From contig DASUEU010000069.1 of NCBI GenBank assembly GCA_036274895.1, forward strand, positions 124,001 through 188,000: 64,000 nt of DNA. Reading direction: 5' to 3'. Positions 50,124-59,577 of the stretch are shown here, one piece after another (the first letter of the stretch is position 1; every line of letters starts with the position of its first letter). The translations under genes were made by a program, and so were the position numbers. Below the pieces are notes generated by a model. That model saw only the letters and a list, made by a program, of their open reading frames with translations, was not told the origin of the DNA and made no database searches. The DNA comes from CALMKX01 sp036274895 (GTDB lineage Bacteria > Acidobacteriota > Thermoanaerobaculia > Multivoradales > SZUA-115).

Positions 50124-53100
50124 CTCCGCTCCCTCGCCACCTGGTGCTCCGCGGCGCCGCCTTGGCACCGTGCTCCCCACATCCGGTGTCGTCCTGCTCC
50201 TGGCATCTGCCAGCGCTTTCCAGATCCACGAGCTCGAGGGACGGCGAGCTCCCGCGCTCGCTACCGATGATGGTGAGTGCCGAGCCGAGGGCCGGAGTGC
50301 ACAGCTCCTCACTCAGGGCAGTTGGGTTGACTGCCCGATCCAGTCCGGGGAACGACATCGCTACCGGATCCCTCTGAAGAGCGCGTGGTTCGCTCATCTT
50401 GAGGTGGCGCAATTAGGTGTCGATGTTGGTGTCGCGCTGTTCAGCCCGCGAGGTCGATTGGTCACCCTAGTCGATTCGCCTTCAGGCACGAGAGGCCCGG
50501 AGTCGCTCTCCATCCTGGCGCCCACCGCCGGCGAGGTCGTGGTCGTCGTGAAAGCTGCTGCGGGCGGGTCAGGCCGCTATCGCCTCGTAATGACTGGGCC
50601 TCACGCTCCGTCGGAGCGTGACATGGCTCAATTGGAAGGGGAACGCGCCTTGTCCGACGCGCGACAGCTGCGCAGGCGAGCCGGACCGGATCGGGAGCGC
50701 TGCCTGGAATATTTCGAGCTGGCGATCGATGCGCTCCAGCGCGCTGGCGACCCGCTCCAGTCCGCACAAGCTCTGCAACAGCTGGGCGAAGAGTTGGTCT
50801 TGGCTCAGCGCATCGACGCAGCCGTGGTGGCCTATCAAGAGGCGCTTGACCTGGCCAGACGGCTGCATCGTGCGGGGGTGGCAGGCAGACTCTTGAACTC
50901 TCTCGGCCCGCTGTACCAGCGCCGGGGCGAGATGGACCGCGCTGAGGAAGCATACATGGCAGCCCTGCTACTCGCCCGGGAGGATGGCTCGCCCGATCTG
51001 GAGCTGGCAGTCCGCTTGAATCAGGCCGATCTGGCGTATGAGCGGCATCGCTGGGATGGTGCGCTCACTGGGTTTCGTTGGGCCTACGACGAAGCCACGC
51101 GACGAAGGAGACCTAGCGAGGAAGCAAGGGCTCTGATCGGTCTGGCGGCGGTTCATTTTTCTCTCGGGATGCCGGATCGTGTGCTCGAACTGGCTTGGTC
51201 GGCACAGGCGGCCGCAACCAAGGCACGCCGAGGAGATCTGGTGGCGCTCGCCTTCGACTATGAAGGGCGAGCCCGCCAACGTCAGGCTCGCTATGGCGAG
51301 GCTCTCGTCGCTCTCAACAGCGGGCTCGAAGTGGCAGGAAAGGCAGGTCGGCCGGATCGCCGAGCTTTGCTCCTGAATACGATCGGACTGGTCTATACCC
51401 GGCTGAAGCTGGGGGAGAAAGCTCGGCACGCTTTCGAGGAAGCGGCCGGGATCTACCGCGACCTCGGGGACGCTGGGCCGCTGGTCAATCTCCAGGCCAA
51501 CCTGAGCCTCCTGTGGCTGGATCTGGGCCGAGGAGAAGAGGCCGCCAAGGTGGCCCGGGACTCGATTCAACTGGCTCTCATCAGGCGGGACCGGAACGGC
51601 GAAGCGTTGGGTCAGCTTGCCCTCGGTTTCGCGCTTCGGCACACCGGCCGCCGCGGAGAGGCTCTGGAAGCTGCCAACCGAGCCGTGGCTCTGATCGAAG
51701 AACTGCGGGGCGAGGTGTCCGATCTCGATTCCCGCGCTTCGTTCCTGGCTTCAAAACAGATCTTCTATGAGCTTCAGGTCGATCTTCTGGTAGCAGACGC
51801 TGCGGAGACGGGTGACGCACGACCCCTCCAAGCAGCTCTCGAGTCCATCGAGCGTGCCCGAGCACGCAGTTTGCTCGACTCCCTGGCCCTGGGAGTCGGT
51901 CGGATTCGTGCGGAGGCGGTCCCTTGGTCGGATGGGTCGTCGGGTCTGGATACTGCCATCTCGGACCGGACGTTACCCATGGCAAGACCACGATCTTTCG
52001 GCGAGATCCAAGGGCTGCTCGAGGACGGTGAGACGACGCTGGTCTTCTTCTGGTTGGGCACCGAGCGCAGTTACGTCCTCTGGCTGGACATGAACCATGT
52101 GCGGGTGGCGGTGCTGCCCGGCCGTTCGGAGCTCTCGAATCGAGCTTCTAGACTCCACCAGCTCTATGCCTTGAGCGATCAGCGTCTCTACCAGGGTGAG
52201 GCGGCCGTGCAGGCCCTGGAGACCAGCCAGCTCTTGCTGGGTCCGGTGCTGCAACGCTGCTCCGCACGGCGGCTGGCGATTGTGCCGGCAGACGCGCTTC
52301 ACTACCTCCCATTCGCAGCCCTGCCAGATCCGACCCGTGCCGCGGGCCTGCCTCCCGAGGAGGTGCCGCCATTGGTAGAGCGCTTCGAGGTTGTGGTCTT
52401 ACCTTCTGCCTCTGCTCTTTTCGAGATTCGGAACGGAACCGCGGCGAGACCCGGTCCGAGACGGATCCTGGCAGCAATCGGCGATCCGGTTACCTCGGTC
52501 CACGACCCCCGGTTGGCCGAGCGATTGGGGGGGCGTCCAGAGGCTGAGGTAAGGGCAGGCGGGGCGAGGTCCACAGCGGTCGAGAGCGTGGCTCCAGCGA
52601 CTCGAGCTCGCAGCGAGGGCCCCGACCTTCCGCCTCTGCGCTTCGCTCGAGAAGAGATCGACGCCATCCTGCGCTGGGTACCGGGGGACCAAGCATTCTC
52701 TGCCACGGGTTTCGAAGCCAGGAGGGAGCTGGTTACCAGCGGTCAGCTGGGTAGCTACCGCATCCTACATTTCGCCACTCACGGCCGTCTGGATACCGAG
52801 AGGCCTGATCGGTCGGGGCTATTGCTGTCCACCTTCGACGCTCAGGGGCGGGGAAGAGATGGCTTGCTGCGGGCTCTCGACCTCTATGGCCTCTCGCTGC
52901 CCGCAGACTTGGCCGTACTGTCAGCATGCCGCACTGCTCTTGGACGCGAGGTGAGCGGTGAAGGTCTGGTCGGCCTCACTCAGGGCTTCCTCCACGCCGG
53001 GACGCCCCGCGTCATGGTCAGCTTGTGGGACGTGAATGATGCTGCCACGTCGGAGCTGATGAAGCGGTTCTATCGTGCTCTTCTCGAGCAGGGGCTGGCA

Positions 53101-53235
53101 CCCGCCGCAGCCCTGCGCCAAGCCCAGAACGAGCTTCGTGCCGTCGAGCGGTGGCGAGCACCCTTCTATTGGGCAGCCTTCACAGTCCACGGTGAGTGGC
53201 GGGGAGCAGATCTCCTCAACCAATCAGCGCATTGA
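50092..53235 (+). CDS. TPR-CHAT caspase-like protease
   Basis: A 1047-residue protein from TTG 50092. A signal anchor near residue 30 (TVLPTSGVVLLLASASAF) suggests export or membrane attachment. About seven TPRs span residues 190-520 (ALQQLGEELVLAQ, LLNSLGPLYQRRGEMDRAEE). The C-terminal CHAT caspase-fold domain has the His-Cys dyad: LHFATHGRLD (His 897) and LAVLSACRTALG (Cys 946), then LWDVNDAATSELM. Such proteins are proteases activated through TPR sensing. Likely part of the sigma/anti-sigma operon, so either its regulator or its output. Confidence 0.9.
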   Translation: MPSTLSESPTDSAPSPPGAPRRRLGTVLPTSGVVLLLASASAFQIHELEGRRAPALATDDGECRAEGRSAQLLTQGSWVDCPIQSGERHRYRIPLKSAWFAHLEVAQLGVDVGVALFSPRGRLVTLVDSPSGTRGPESLSILAPTAGEVVVVVKAAAGGSGRYRLVMTGPHAPSERDMAQLEGERALSDARQLRRRAGPDRERCLEYFELAIDALQRAGDPLQSAQALQQLGEELVLAQRIDAAVVAYQEALDLARRLHRAGVAGRLLNSLGPLYQRRGEMDRAEEAYMAALLLAREDGSPDLELAVRLNQADLAYERHRWDGALTGFRWAYDEATRRRRPSEEARALIGLAAVHFSLGMPDRVLELAWSAQAAATKARRGDLVALAFDYEGRARQRQARYGEALVALNSGLEVAGKAGRPDRRALLLNTIGLVYTRLKLGEKARHAFEEAAGIYRDLGDAGPLVNLQANLSLLWLDLGRGEEAAKVARDSIQLALIRRDRNGEALGQLALGFALRHTGRRGEALEAANRAVALIEELRGEVSDLDSRASFLASKQIFYELQVDLLVADAAETGDARPLQAALESIERARARSLLDSLALGVGRIRAEAVPWSDGSSGLDTAISDRTLPMARPRSFGEIQGLLEDGETTLVFFWLGTERSYVLWLDMNHVRVAVLPGRSELSNRASRLHQLYALSDQRLYQGEAAVQALETSQLLLGPVLQRCSARRLAIVPADALHYLPFAALPDPTRAAGLPPEEVPPLVERFEVVVLPSASALFEIRNGTAARPGPRRILAAIGDPVTSVHDPRLAERLGGRPEAEVRAGGARSTAVESVAPATRARSEGPDLPPLRFAREEIDAILRWVPGDQAFSATGFEARRELVTSGQLGSYRILHFATHGRLDTERPDRSGLLLSTFDAQGRGRDGLLRALDLYGLSLPADLAVLSACRTALGREVSGEGLVGLTQGFLHAGTPRVMVSLWDVNDAATSELMKRFYRALLEQGLAPAAALRQAQNELRAVERWRAPFYWAAFTVHGEWRGADLLNQSAH

Positions 53236-53243
53236 GGGTCTTA

Positions 53244-53264
53244 CAACCGTGGGATCCACGGTTG
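53244..53264 (+). terminator. Strong hairpin after the CHAT operon
   Basis: CAACCGTGG-GAT-CCACGGTTG, a perfect 9-bp stem 8 bp after the CHAT stop. No T-run, but the stability and position suggest termination or 3'-end protection. Confidence 0.6.
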
Positions 53265-53360
53265 CGACCACTCGAGCAGGCTCCCTGCCTCAGGATCCCC
53301 TTGAGTCGAAAGAGGAACCGGGAGTTGTGCTCGACGAATGAGTTGTTGAGGAGACTGGCT

Positions 53361-53540
53361 ATGGATCAGGAGCGCCGAGTGAACCCGAAGGCTCAGCCGA
53401 CCCCAGCGATGGAAGACGGTTGGCAGGGCGATGATGCGACGGGAATGCCTTTCGAGGGCGAGGGAACCGGCGGGGAGGGAGGTGGCACCGGTAACACTGG
53501 CGGTGGCTACCCAGTGCCAGGGGGTGACGACCAGGGCTGA
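53361..53540 (+). CDS. 59-residue glycine-rich small protein
   Basis: ATG 53361 is preceded by GAGGAG. The charged start (MDQERRVNPKAQPTPAMEDG) leads to a low-complexity acidic Gly/Thr tail (GEGTGGEGGGTGNTGGGYPV, then PGGDDQG). No family recognised. It lies directly before the caspase-fold gene, 83 bp apart, so it may be the substrate, a regulator or a secreted peptide. That it is translated is inferred from the ribosome-binding site and codon pattern only. Confidence 0.55.
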   Translation: MDQERRVNPKAQPTPAMEDGWQGDDATGMPFEGEGTGGEGGGTGNTGGGYPVPGGDDQG

Positions 53541-53623
53541 CCCGACCTCCTGCCTCTCTGCCCCTCCGGGGCCGGATGTCGACCCGGAGGGGCAGGCCAT
53601 CCCCTCTCCAAGGAGACGCTCCC

Positions 53624-55030
53624 ATGAGCGATCGATCACTTTTCTGGAACGGCATCGACGCCGCCACCGGCGGGCCCCTCTTCGCCGTGCAATCTCCGCA
53701 GGAAGCGCTGTCCGCCCTCTGCGGCGACGACCTCGAGCAACGGCCCCGCGGGCCGGTGCACGGCGTCGATTTGAAGAACCTCGCCTCGAGCGGCTGGGGC
53801 GTGATCTTTCCCGCGGGAGAGGCCGAGGCTCTACGCCAAGCCCTCGCGCCCCTGCTCACCCTGCGACGAGCCCAGGCCGGCGCGCGCTACCGCGAGTACG
53901 TCGTGGCACCCGGGCCCGCACCGGACGTCCGGGGCAGCGAGCGAGTGGAGAGCACCGCCGAGCGCTTCCTGGCCGACAACAACGGCTGCATGGGCCCGGT
54001 GGACCCGGAGAAGATGCCGTACTTCCTCTTGATCGTCGGCCCGCCCACGGCCCTGTCCTACCTCTTCCAGTTCCAGCTCAGCCAGAGCTTCGCCGTCGGC
54101 CGCGTGGCCTTCCCCGAGCTCGCGGACTACCGCCGCTACGCCGACTCCGTGGTCGCGGCCGAGCGCGGCGAGGTGGCACGGCCACGCCGGGTGGCCCTCT
54201 TCGGCCCAGAGCGGGACCCAGCCACCCGCCTCTCCGCGGACCAGTTGCTCGGTCCCCTGGAACAGAAGCTCCTCAAGTGGACCGGCAAGGGCGGCCCTTT
54301 TACGGGCTTCGGCAGCCAGGTCGTGCGGGGCGAGCAGGCCACCAAGGCCGGCCTCGAGCGCCTCCTGGGGGGACCGGACACCCCGGCCCTCCTGCTCACC
54401 GCCAGCCATGGCGTAGGATTCGGCGCCGACCACCCGGCCCAGGCCGACCTCCAGGGCGCCCTGCTCTGCCAGGACTGGCCCGGCCCGGAGGGAAAGCCCC
54501 GCCCGGCTAGGCCGAACGAGTACTTCGCCGCCGCCGACGTCGGCGACCACGCCCGCCCCGCCGGCCTGATCAGCTTCCACTTCGCCTGCTACGGCCTGGG
54601 CACCCCGGCCGACGACGAGTACGCCCACCACCACCCGGGCAAGCCGATCGAGCGCAAGGCCCGCCACGCACTGGTCGCCCGCCTGCCCCAACGCCTGCTC
54701 GCCCACCAGGCCGGAGGCGCCCTCGCCGTGGTCGGCCACGTCGAGCGGGCCTGGAGCTACTCCTTCCAAGGCCCTGGCAACCAAAGCTCGACGGAAGCCT
54801 TCGAGTCCTTCCTCGCCGCCCTCCTAGCCGGCCTCCCCGTCGGCGCCGCCATGGACTACTTCGGCCAAAGAGCCGGCGTCCTCGCCACGCGCATCGTCGA
54901 GTTGAGGGACCAGCGGGAGCGTGGCAGGGACGTGGACGATGGCCAACTGCTGAGCCTGCTGACGGCCTACAAGGATGCGCGGAGCTACGCGGTGCTGGGG
55001 GACCCGGCGGTGCGGTTGGCGGTGGGGTAG
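53624..55030 (+). CDS. Caspase-fold (C25/CHAT-like) cysteine peptidase
   Basis: A 468-residue soluble protein with AAGGAGA upstream of ATG 53624. The likely catalytic His 262 is in LLLTASHGVGFG and Cys 322 in ISFHFACYGLGTP, each at the end of a hydrophobic strand as in caspase/gingipain folds; ALAVVGHVERAWSYSF follows. No signal peptide is present, so it is cytoplasmic. Related to the CHAT proteins on either side only in the core fold. Substrate unknown. Confidence 0.72.
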   Translation: MSDRSLFWNGIDAATGGPLFAVQSPQEALSALCGDDLEQRPRGPVHGVDLKNLASSGWGVIFPAGEAEALRQALAPLLTLRRAQAGARYREYVVAPGPAPDVRGSERVESTAERFLADNNGCMGPVDPEKMPYFLLIVGPPTALSYLFQFQLSQSFAVGRVAFPELADYRRYADSVVAAERGEVARPRRVALFGPERDPATRLSADQLLGPLEQKLLKWTGKGGPFTGFGSQVVRGEQATKAGLERLLGGPDTPALLLTASHGVGFGADHPAQADLQGALLCQDWPGPEGKPRPARPNEYFAAADVGDHARPAGLISFHFACYGLGTPADDEYAHHHPGKPIERKARHALVARLPQRLLAHQAGGALAVVGHVERAWSYSFQGPGNQSSTEAFESFLAALLAGLPVGAAMDYFGQRAGVLATRIVELRDQRERGRDVDDGQLLSLLTAYKDARSYAVLGDPAVRLAVG

Positions 55031-55051
55031 GGGGGAAGGGGCTCGCGGGTC

Positions 55052-56782
55052 GTGGATGAGGTCTCACGCGGAACACGAATCTACCGCTCGCTGCGGGCCA
55101 CCGGCTACAGCCTGGCACGGTCGAGTTGGTGGCGGAGCCTGAGTCTGGGAGACCAGGCCTGGTTGTGCCGGTGGGTTGCCGTTTTTCTCCTCCTCTTTAT
55201 CGAGATCCCGACCCCCGTCGCCGACATCCGTTGGTTGGCAGCCCTGGTCAGTCTTATCGAGCACCCGGTGGGGATTGTTACGGGAGTATGCGCACAGGTA
55301 GGGGGCGCTTTGCTGCTCGAGCGAATTTTCCAGCGCAGGTGTCAGGCTGAGGAGCGACTTCGGGGGTGGGTACACAGCCTGCGATTCCTATCGTCGGCTC
55401 TACCCCTGCTGGGTCTGCTGTCGCTCGCTTTCTGGCCTTGGCTCGACCGACGAGCGCCCGGCTGGGCCTTTCGTCAAGCGAGCCTGCGGTCTTCGACGCC
55501 GGGGATGTGCCCTCGGGGCGGCCTGATGCGGGGTTGCTTCCGGCCGGCGCGCCGCATCGCGGTGTGGTTTCTCGGTGCCCTCGAGCGTTCGTGGGCCGGA
55601 GCGGCATGGCTGGTGACGAGCCACGTCCTGCTGAGCCTCGGGGGCGTCCTCTGGGTCGTCTCCAAGGCGGGGGATGGGAGCCTTGGAGCGTGGGTCTGGT
55701 GGCTCGTGGTCTCCGGCCTTCACGGGCTGGGCTTGCTGTCGGAGGTTCTGATCGTGATCGAGCCCCCGAGCTACAGCGTCGAGCGAGCCAGACCTTTCTG
55801 GGGTTGGGCGCTGCTCTGGCTGATGCCTGTCCACGGCCTCCTTCCGATCGCTCTTTGGCGCTACCGCCAGCTCAGCGGGGGGGCTCGTGAAAGGAGCCTG
55901 GTGGCTCAGGCCTACCGGTTCCAGGGGGCGGTCGAGGCTCGGCACGACTGGCGGACCCTGGCCGCCAGGCTTCGCGCCGGCTGGTCGCGCGTCGCCTTGC
56001 GGGAGCAGTGGCGGCGACCCTTGGGCCTCGGGCGGCGGAGTCAGTTGGGTGACCTCGACCTGCGCGTCGGCCGGGCAGCACGATGGAAGGCAGCCCAACT
56101 GCTCGTGGATGGCGCGCTGCTCGCCGGCCTGGTCCTTCCCGACCAGGTCGTCGACGAGTCCCGGGCGCGCGATCTGAGCCGATCCCTGCTCCAGGCTTTC
56201 TGGCTCTACCTGGGGTGGTTGCTCGTCCTGATGGCTTTGAAGCTCGGCCATGTCTTGGCCGTCTGGTCGGATCGGCAGGGCGGTCTACGTTGGCTGGACG
56301 ACAAGCCCAGCCTACGGTTGGCGGCTCTGGGTTCCGCGGCGCTCTGGCTGGGAATGCTCAGTGCCGCCGCGGTGCGGATCGACGGGGTAGAGGCGGGGAT
56401 CCTGATCCTGGCCTACGGCTCGGCCCTGGCCATGATCGGCACCTGGGTGACGATCTCCCTGCTCGCTCCGATCCTCCCTGCGGTCGCCAGGGACCCAGAG
56501 GACCGCTGGTTCTGGCCCCTGACGTTTGGGGTCGTTCTGACCCTCGCCGCAGGCGCCGCCCTGGTCGCCCGTCACAACCCGAGCCTGGTTCTCTCGGCCT
56601 TGGATCCGTTGATCCTGCTCGGGCTCAGCCTCCTTTCGGCCACCTGGCTGAGGTGGCGTCATCAGCTGCCTCCGTGCCACCGCCCCTGGCTGTGGATCAT
56701 CCTGACGATGGCACCGGGAGGGGGGCTCACCGCGCCTCTCTGGCCGGGTTGGAGGGTGCGTGGCGATCAGAGGGGGCCATGA
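55052..56782 (+). CDS. Polytopic membrane protein, unknown function
   Basis: A 576-residue protein from GTG 55052 with about ten TM helices (for example VAVFLLLFIEIPTPVAD, WWLVVSGLHGLGLLSEVLIV, AFWLYLGWLLVLMALKLG). A soluble loop of about 100 residues lies in the middle. No transporter motif recognised. Its stop overlaps the next gene by 4 bp, and it follows the caspase-fold gene by 21 bp, so the three probably act together. Pore formation on activation is possible but not shown. Confidence 0.7.
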   Translation: MDEVSRGTRIYRSLRATGYSLARSSWWRSLSLGDQAWLCRWVAVFLLLFIEIPTPVADIRWLAALVSLIEHPVGIVTGVCAQVGGALLLERIFQRRCQAEERLRGWVHSLRFLSSALPLLGLLSLAFWPWLDRRAPGWAFRQASLRSSTPGMCPRGGLMRGCFRPARRIAVWFLGALERSWAGAAWLVTSHVLLSLGGVLWVVSKAGDGSLGAWVWWLVVSGLHGLGLLSEVLIVIEPPSYSVERARPFWGWALLWLMPVHGLLPIALWRYRQLSGGARERSLVAQAYRFQGAVEARHDWRTLAARLRAGWSRVALREQWRRPLGLGRRSQLGDLDLRVGRAARWKAAQLLVDGALLAGLVLPDQVVDESRARDLSRSLLQAFWLYLGWLLVLMALKLGHVLAVWSDRQGGLRWLDDKPSLRLAALGSAALWLGMLSAAAVRIDGVEAGILILAYGSALAMIGTWVTISLLAPILPAVARDPEDRWFWPLTFGVVLTLAAGAALVARHNPSLVLSALDPLILLGLSLLSATWLRWRHQLPPCHRPWLWIILTMAPGGGLTAPLWPGWRVRGDQRGP

Positions 56783-59565
56783 CCGAGGGAGAGAGCCTCC
56801 GGTTCGCCTACGGTGCGGCCTGGTTCTCCGAGGTGGGGAGCCCCCGCCTTTGGAAGGGCTACTTCTCCAAGGTCGATGCCGGAGGGTGGGCTCGGCAGGC
56901 CGAGTGTCTCGGGGGTTTCGAGAAGGTAGCGGAGGATCTAGAGAAGCAGGTTCTGCCAGCGGTGGTGGCGCTCGCCGACTGGCCACGCTTCTTGCGCTAT
57001 GCCCTGATCGCCGCGAATCTCCGCAGCTTGGCCGAGTCTCTCGCCGAGGAGGAGATTCTGGTGGCCCTCGTCGAAGGTGGCCAGCGTGCGCTCGCTGAGG
57101 GCATCGCGGACGGGGTTGCGGATCCCCTGGAACGGGCCCGTGCACGGGCGGCCTTGGCCGCCGCGTTGCCCAGGCACAGCGCAGCCTTCGGGACCAAGCT
57201 GGGGGAGCTGCGCGAGGACCTCGAAGGCTCGATCGAGGCGAGGACGGAGGATCAGGCCCTGCGCCGAGGGCGTGTCCTGGGCTTCGTGGCACAGCGGTTG
57301 GGGCCGGAGCTGCGAGGCTGTTGGGAGCACTGGATCGACCCCTTGGCGAGCTGGCCCGAGGCGGCGGCGAAGGCGTGGAGCGGGGTCGCCGTTGGCTTCC
57401 TGGGCGCCGGAGAACGAGACGATGCCGTCTTGTGGCGAAGCCTGTCAGAGCTCTCTCGGCTCGGGGTCTGGTCGGATGCGCTCCAGGCGGCGCTGCGAGG
57501 CGCCTGTTCAGCCGACCCGTGGGGCTGGCTCGAGAGGCTCCACGGGGCAGCCGGCTTGAGCGCACACCGGGTCTGGTGCTTCGCTCTGGGGCTGCTCGCC
57601 GAGCGCTCGGTGGTGAGCTCGATGGCCACAGACCGCTCTTGGGGGCAGGTCCGCCAAGCCCTACCCCAGCCCGAATGGACCCTCGAGCTACTCGAAGCAG
57701 GCCGAGAGACCTGGGCCCGCCTGCCCGCCCTGGGTCTCGACGAGCTGAGCCGACACCTGCCGAGCGAGGAGCTGGGGACCGTGTTGCACCTGCTCGTGTT
57801 CGAGGCCTCCGGGGCTCATCGCTTCGGGGAACAGATCGATCAACTGCTGAGCCGCCTGGCCGACTCGCCTCTGCGGCTGCACTGGGAGCTGCGCTGCCTC
57901 TCGGCCCAGGTCAAAGCAGGGTTCGAAGCGAGGCAGCTCCAGCCCCGGCTGGGGGCGATCGAAGAGGCGATGGCACGGGCTCGCCATGGGGTGGCCGTGG
58001 AGGATCTCGCCCGCTACCTGGACCTGGTGGCCGTGCTCTCACCCAAGGACTTGCGCTGGCAGCTCGAGGATGCGCTGTCCAGATCGGCAGCGACCGCCGC
58101 CGCACTGCTCCGCTTGGCCGAGCTCGCCACCGAGGTACGGGTCCTGCGACAGCTCATCACCGGGTGCGAAGGCTATGCGATGAACGTGGCAGCGGATCAG
58201 GGGGAGGGCTTCGAGCTGCGGAGCCGCCTGGTTCTACGGGCGACCGTGCGCTGCTGCTTGCTCGAAGGAGACCTCGGCGCCCTCCAGATGGCTGGTGAGC
58301 ACTTGCTCCCGGAAGAGGAGGATGCGCTGCGAGCTGAGCTGGCTCCCGCCCTCGTTGCGCAGGGTCTGGACCAGGCGGCGTTCGAGGTCGCGGACGGAGT
58401 CGGAGATCCGCGTCTCCAGCTCCTGGCTCGCCTGCGCGCCAGCAGGAGTGGGTCTGTCCGCTCAGAGTGGTTGACCCCGGAGAGTCTCTACGCCGCCGTC
58501 GCGCGGACCGACCGCCTGCGCGACGAGCTGGGAGCCGCTCGCGCCCTGGCCGCGAGCCCGTGGGACCCACGCGCCGTTGCAGCCCAGCACCTGGCCTCCT
58601 TTCACGGGCGAACCCGCCAGATCGAGGCCCTGCTGGACCTCGCGCGCCACGCTCTGGCCTTGCACTCCGAGCTCCCCCCGTCGCGGCAGGACCGGCTGGC
58701 CGCCATCCTGCCGCTGCGGGCGGAGCTGGGCGTGATCGAGTCGGAGGACTGGCTGGTCGGGATCACCCCGGAGCTGGTCGAGGTCGGTTGCCGAGCGGCG
58801 GGTCGCAGAGCGCTGGCCGAGCTCCAGGAAGGTACCGTCCGCGTGCTCAAAGCCTCCGTAGCCTGGGAGCGCAGGCTCGAGGCTTTCGAAGGCATTCTGG
58901 CTTGCCTCCGAGAGCTGATCCAGGAAACGCCCAGGCAGCTTCCGGAGGGCCTGGCCCGCACCTATCTCACCTGGCTCTGGCGGCTGCCAGAGAGCGAGCA
59001 GCTGGGCCGAGAGGGGGAGACGGTCCGCCGGCGATGGGTCGACGTGACCTCGCGGGCGATCGCCTTCGCCAACAGCCTGCCCGAAGCGGAGCGGCAGGGG
59101 CTCGCGAGAACTTCCTCCTTCAGCGCTGCCGAGCGCTGGCTGGACAGCCCGCCCGAGATCGATCCGGTCGCGCTCGATCTTCCGCGGCGATCCCTGGACA
59201 GGTCGGCGCGGCGGCTGGCTCGGTTGGGCAGCGCCTCGAGCCCAGCCGACCGTTGCTGGTTGGCCGTCCTGAGGTCGGCCCTCGCCCGCGGCGAGATCCC
59301 TCCCCACTCACCGGTCGAGCGCCGGATCCGGCGTCGGCTGGGAGAGCTGCCGCCGAGCGTTCTTCTCCCCGCCCTGGCCGGGGCGGTGATCCGGGCCTTG
59401 GACCGAGGCGGGCGGCAGCCCGCCGAACAGGCGCTGGCCCTTTGGCTCGATGCCGCCGTGGGCTATCGCATGGTGGCTCGGGAGGGCGCTGACGAGTCCG
59501 TGTGGGATCGCGCGATCGACGGGGCCCTCGCCCTCGGGCAGACCTCGCCAGCGCCGATGCGGTAG
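56779..59565 (+). CDS. Large alpha-helical repeat protein, unknown function
   Basis: A 928-residue soluble protein from ATG 56779, overlapping the membrane protein gene. It is Leu/Ala/Arg-rich and almost all helical, with irregular repeats like HEAT or TPR (AARAALAAALPRHSA, VAVLSPKDLRWQLEDALSRS). No catalytic motif, TM or signal seen. A scaffold or sensor role is inferred from composition and operon position. It ends 12 bp from the convergent CHAT-NTPase gene. Confidence 0.65.
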   Translation: MTEGESLRFAYGAAWFSEVGSPRLWKGYFSKVDAGGWARQAECLGGFEKVAEDLEKQVLPAVVALADWPRFLRYALIAANLRSLAESLAEEEILVALVEGGQRALAEGIADGVADPLERARARAALAAALPRHSAAFGTKLGELREDLEGSIEARTEDQALRRGRVLGFVAQRLGPELRGCWEHWIDPLASWPEAAAKAWSGVAVGFLGAGERDDAVLWRSLSELSRLGVWSDALQAALRGACSADPWGWLERLHGAAGLSAHRVWCFALGLLAERSVVSSMATDRSWGQVRQALPQPEWTLELLEAGRETWARLPALGLDELSRHLPSEELGTVLHLLVFEASGAHRFGEQIDQLLSRLADSPLRLHWELRCLSAQVKAGFEARQLQPRLGAIEEAMARARHGVAVEDLARYLDLVAVLSPKDLRWQLEDALSRSAATAAALLRLAELATEVRVLRQLITGCEGYAMNVAADQGEGFELRSRLVLRATVRCCLLEGDLGALQMAGEHLLPEEEDALRAELAPALVAQGLDQAAFEVADGVGDPRLQLLARLRASRSGSVRSEWLTPESLYAAVARTDRLRDELGAARALAASPWDPRAVAAQHLASFHGRTRQIEALLDLARHALALHSELPPSRQDRLAAILPLRAELGVIESEDWLVGITPELVEVGCRAAGRRALAELQEGTVRVLKASVAWERRLEAFEGILACLRELIQETPRQLPEGLARTYLTWLWRLPESEQLGREGETVRRRWVDVTSRAIAFANSLPEAERQGLARTSSFSAAERWLDSPPEIDPVALDLPRRSLDRSARRLARLGSASSPADRCWLAVLRSALARGEIPPHSPVERRIRRRLGELPPSVLLPALAGAVIRALDRGGRQPAEQALALWLDAAVGYRMVAREGADESVWDRAIDGALALGQTSPAPMR

Positions 59566-59577
59566 TGAGTCGGTCCC

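Noticed and set aside
53361..59565. Bacterial gasdermin system
   Set aside because: No protein resembling gasdermin was recognised beside the caspase-like proteases.
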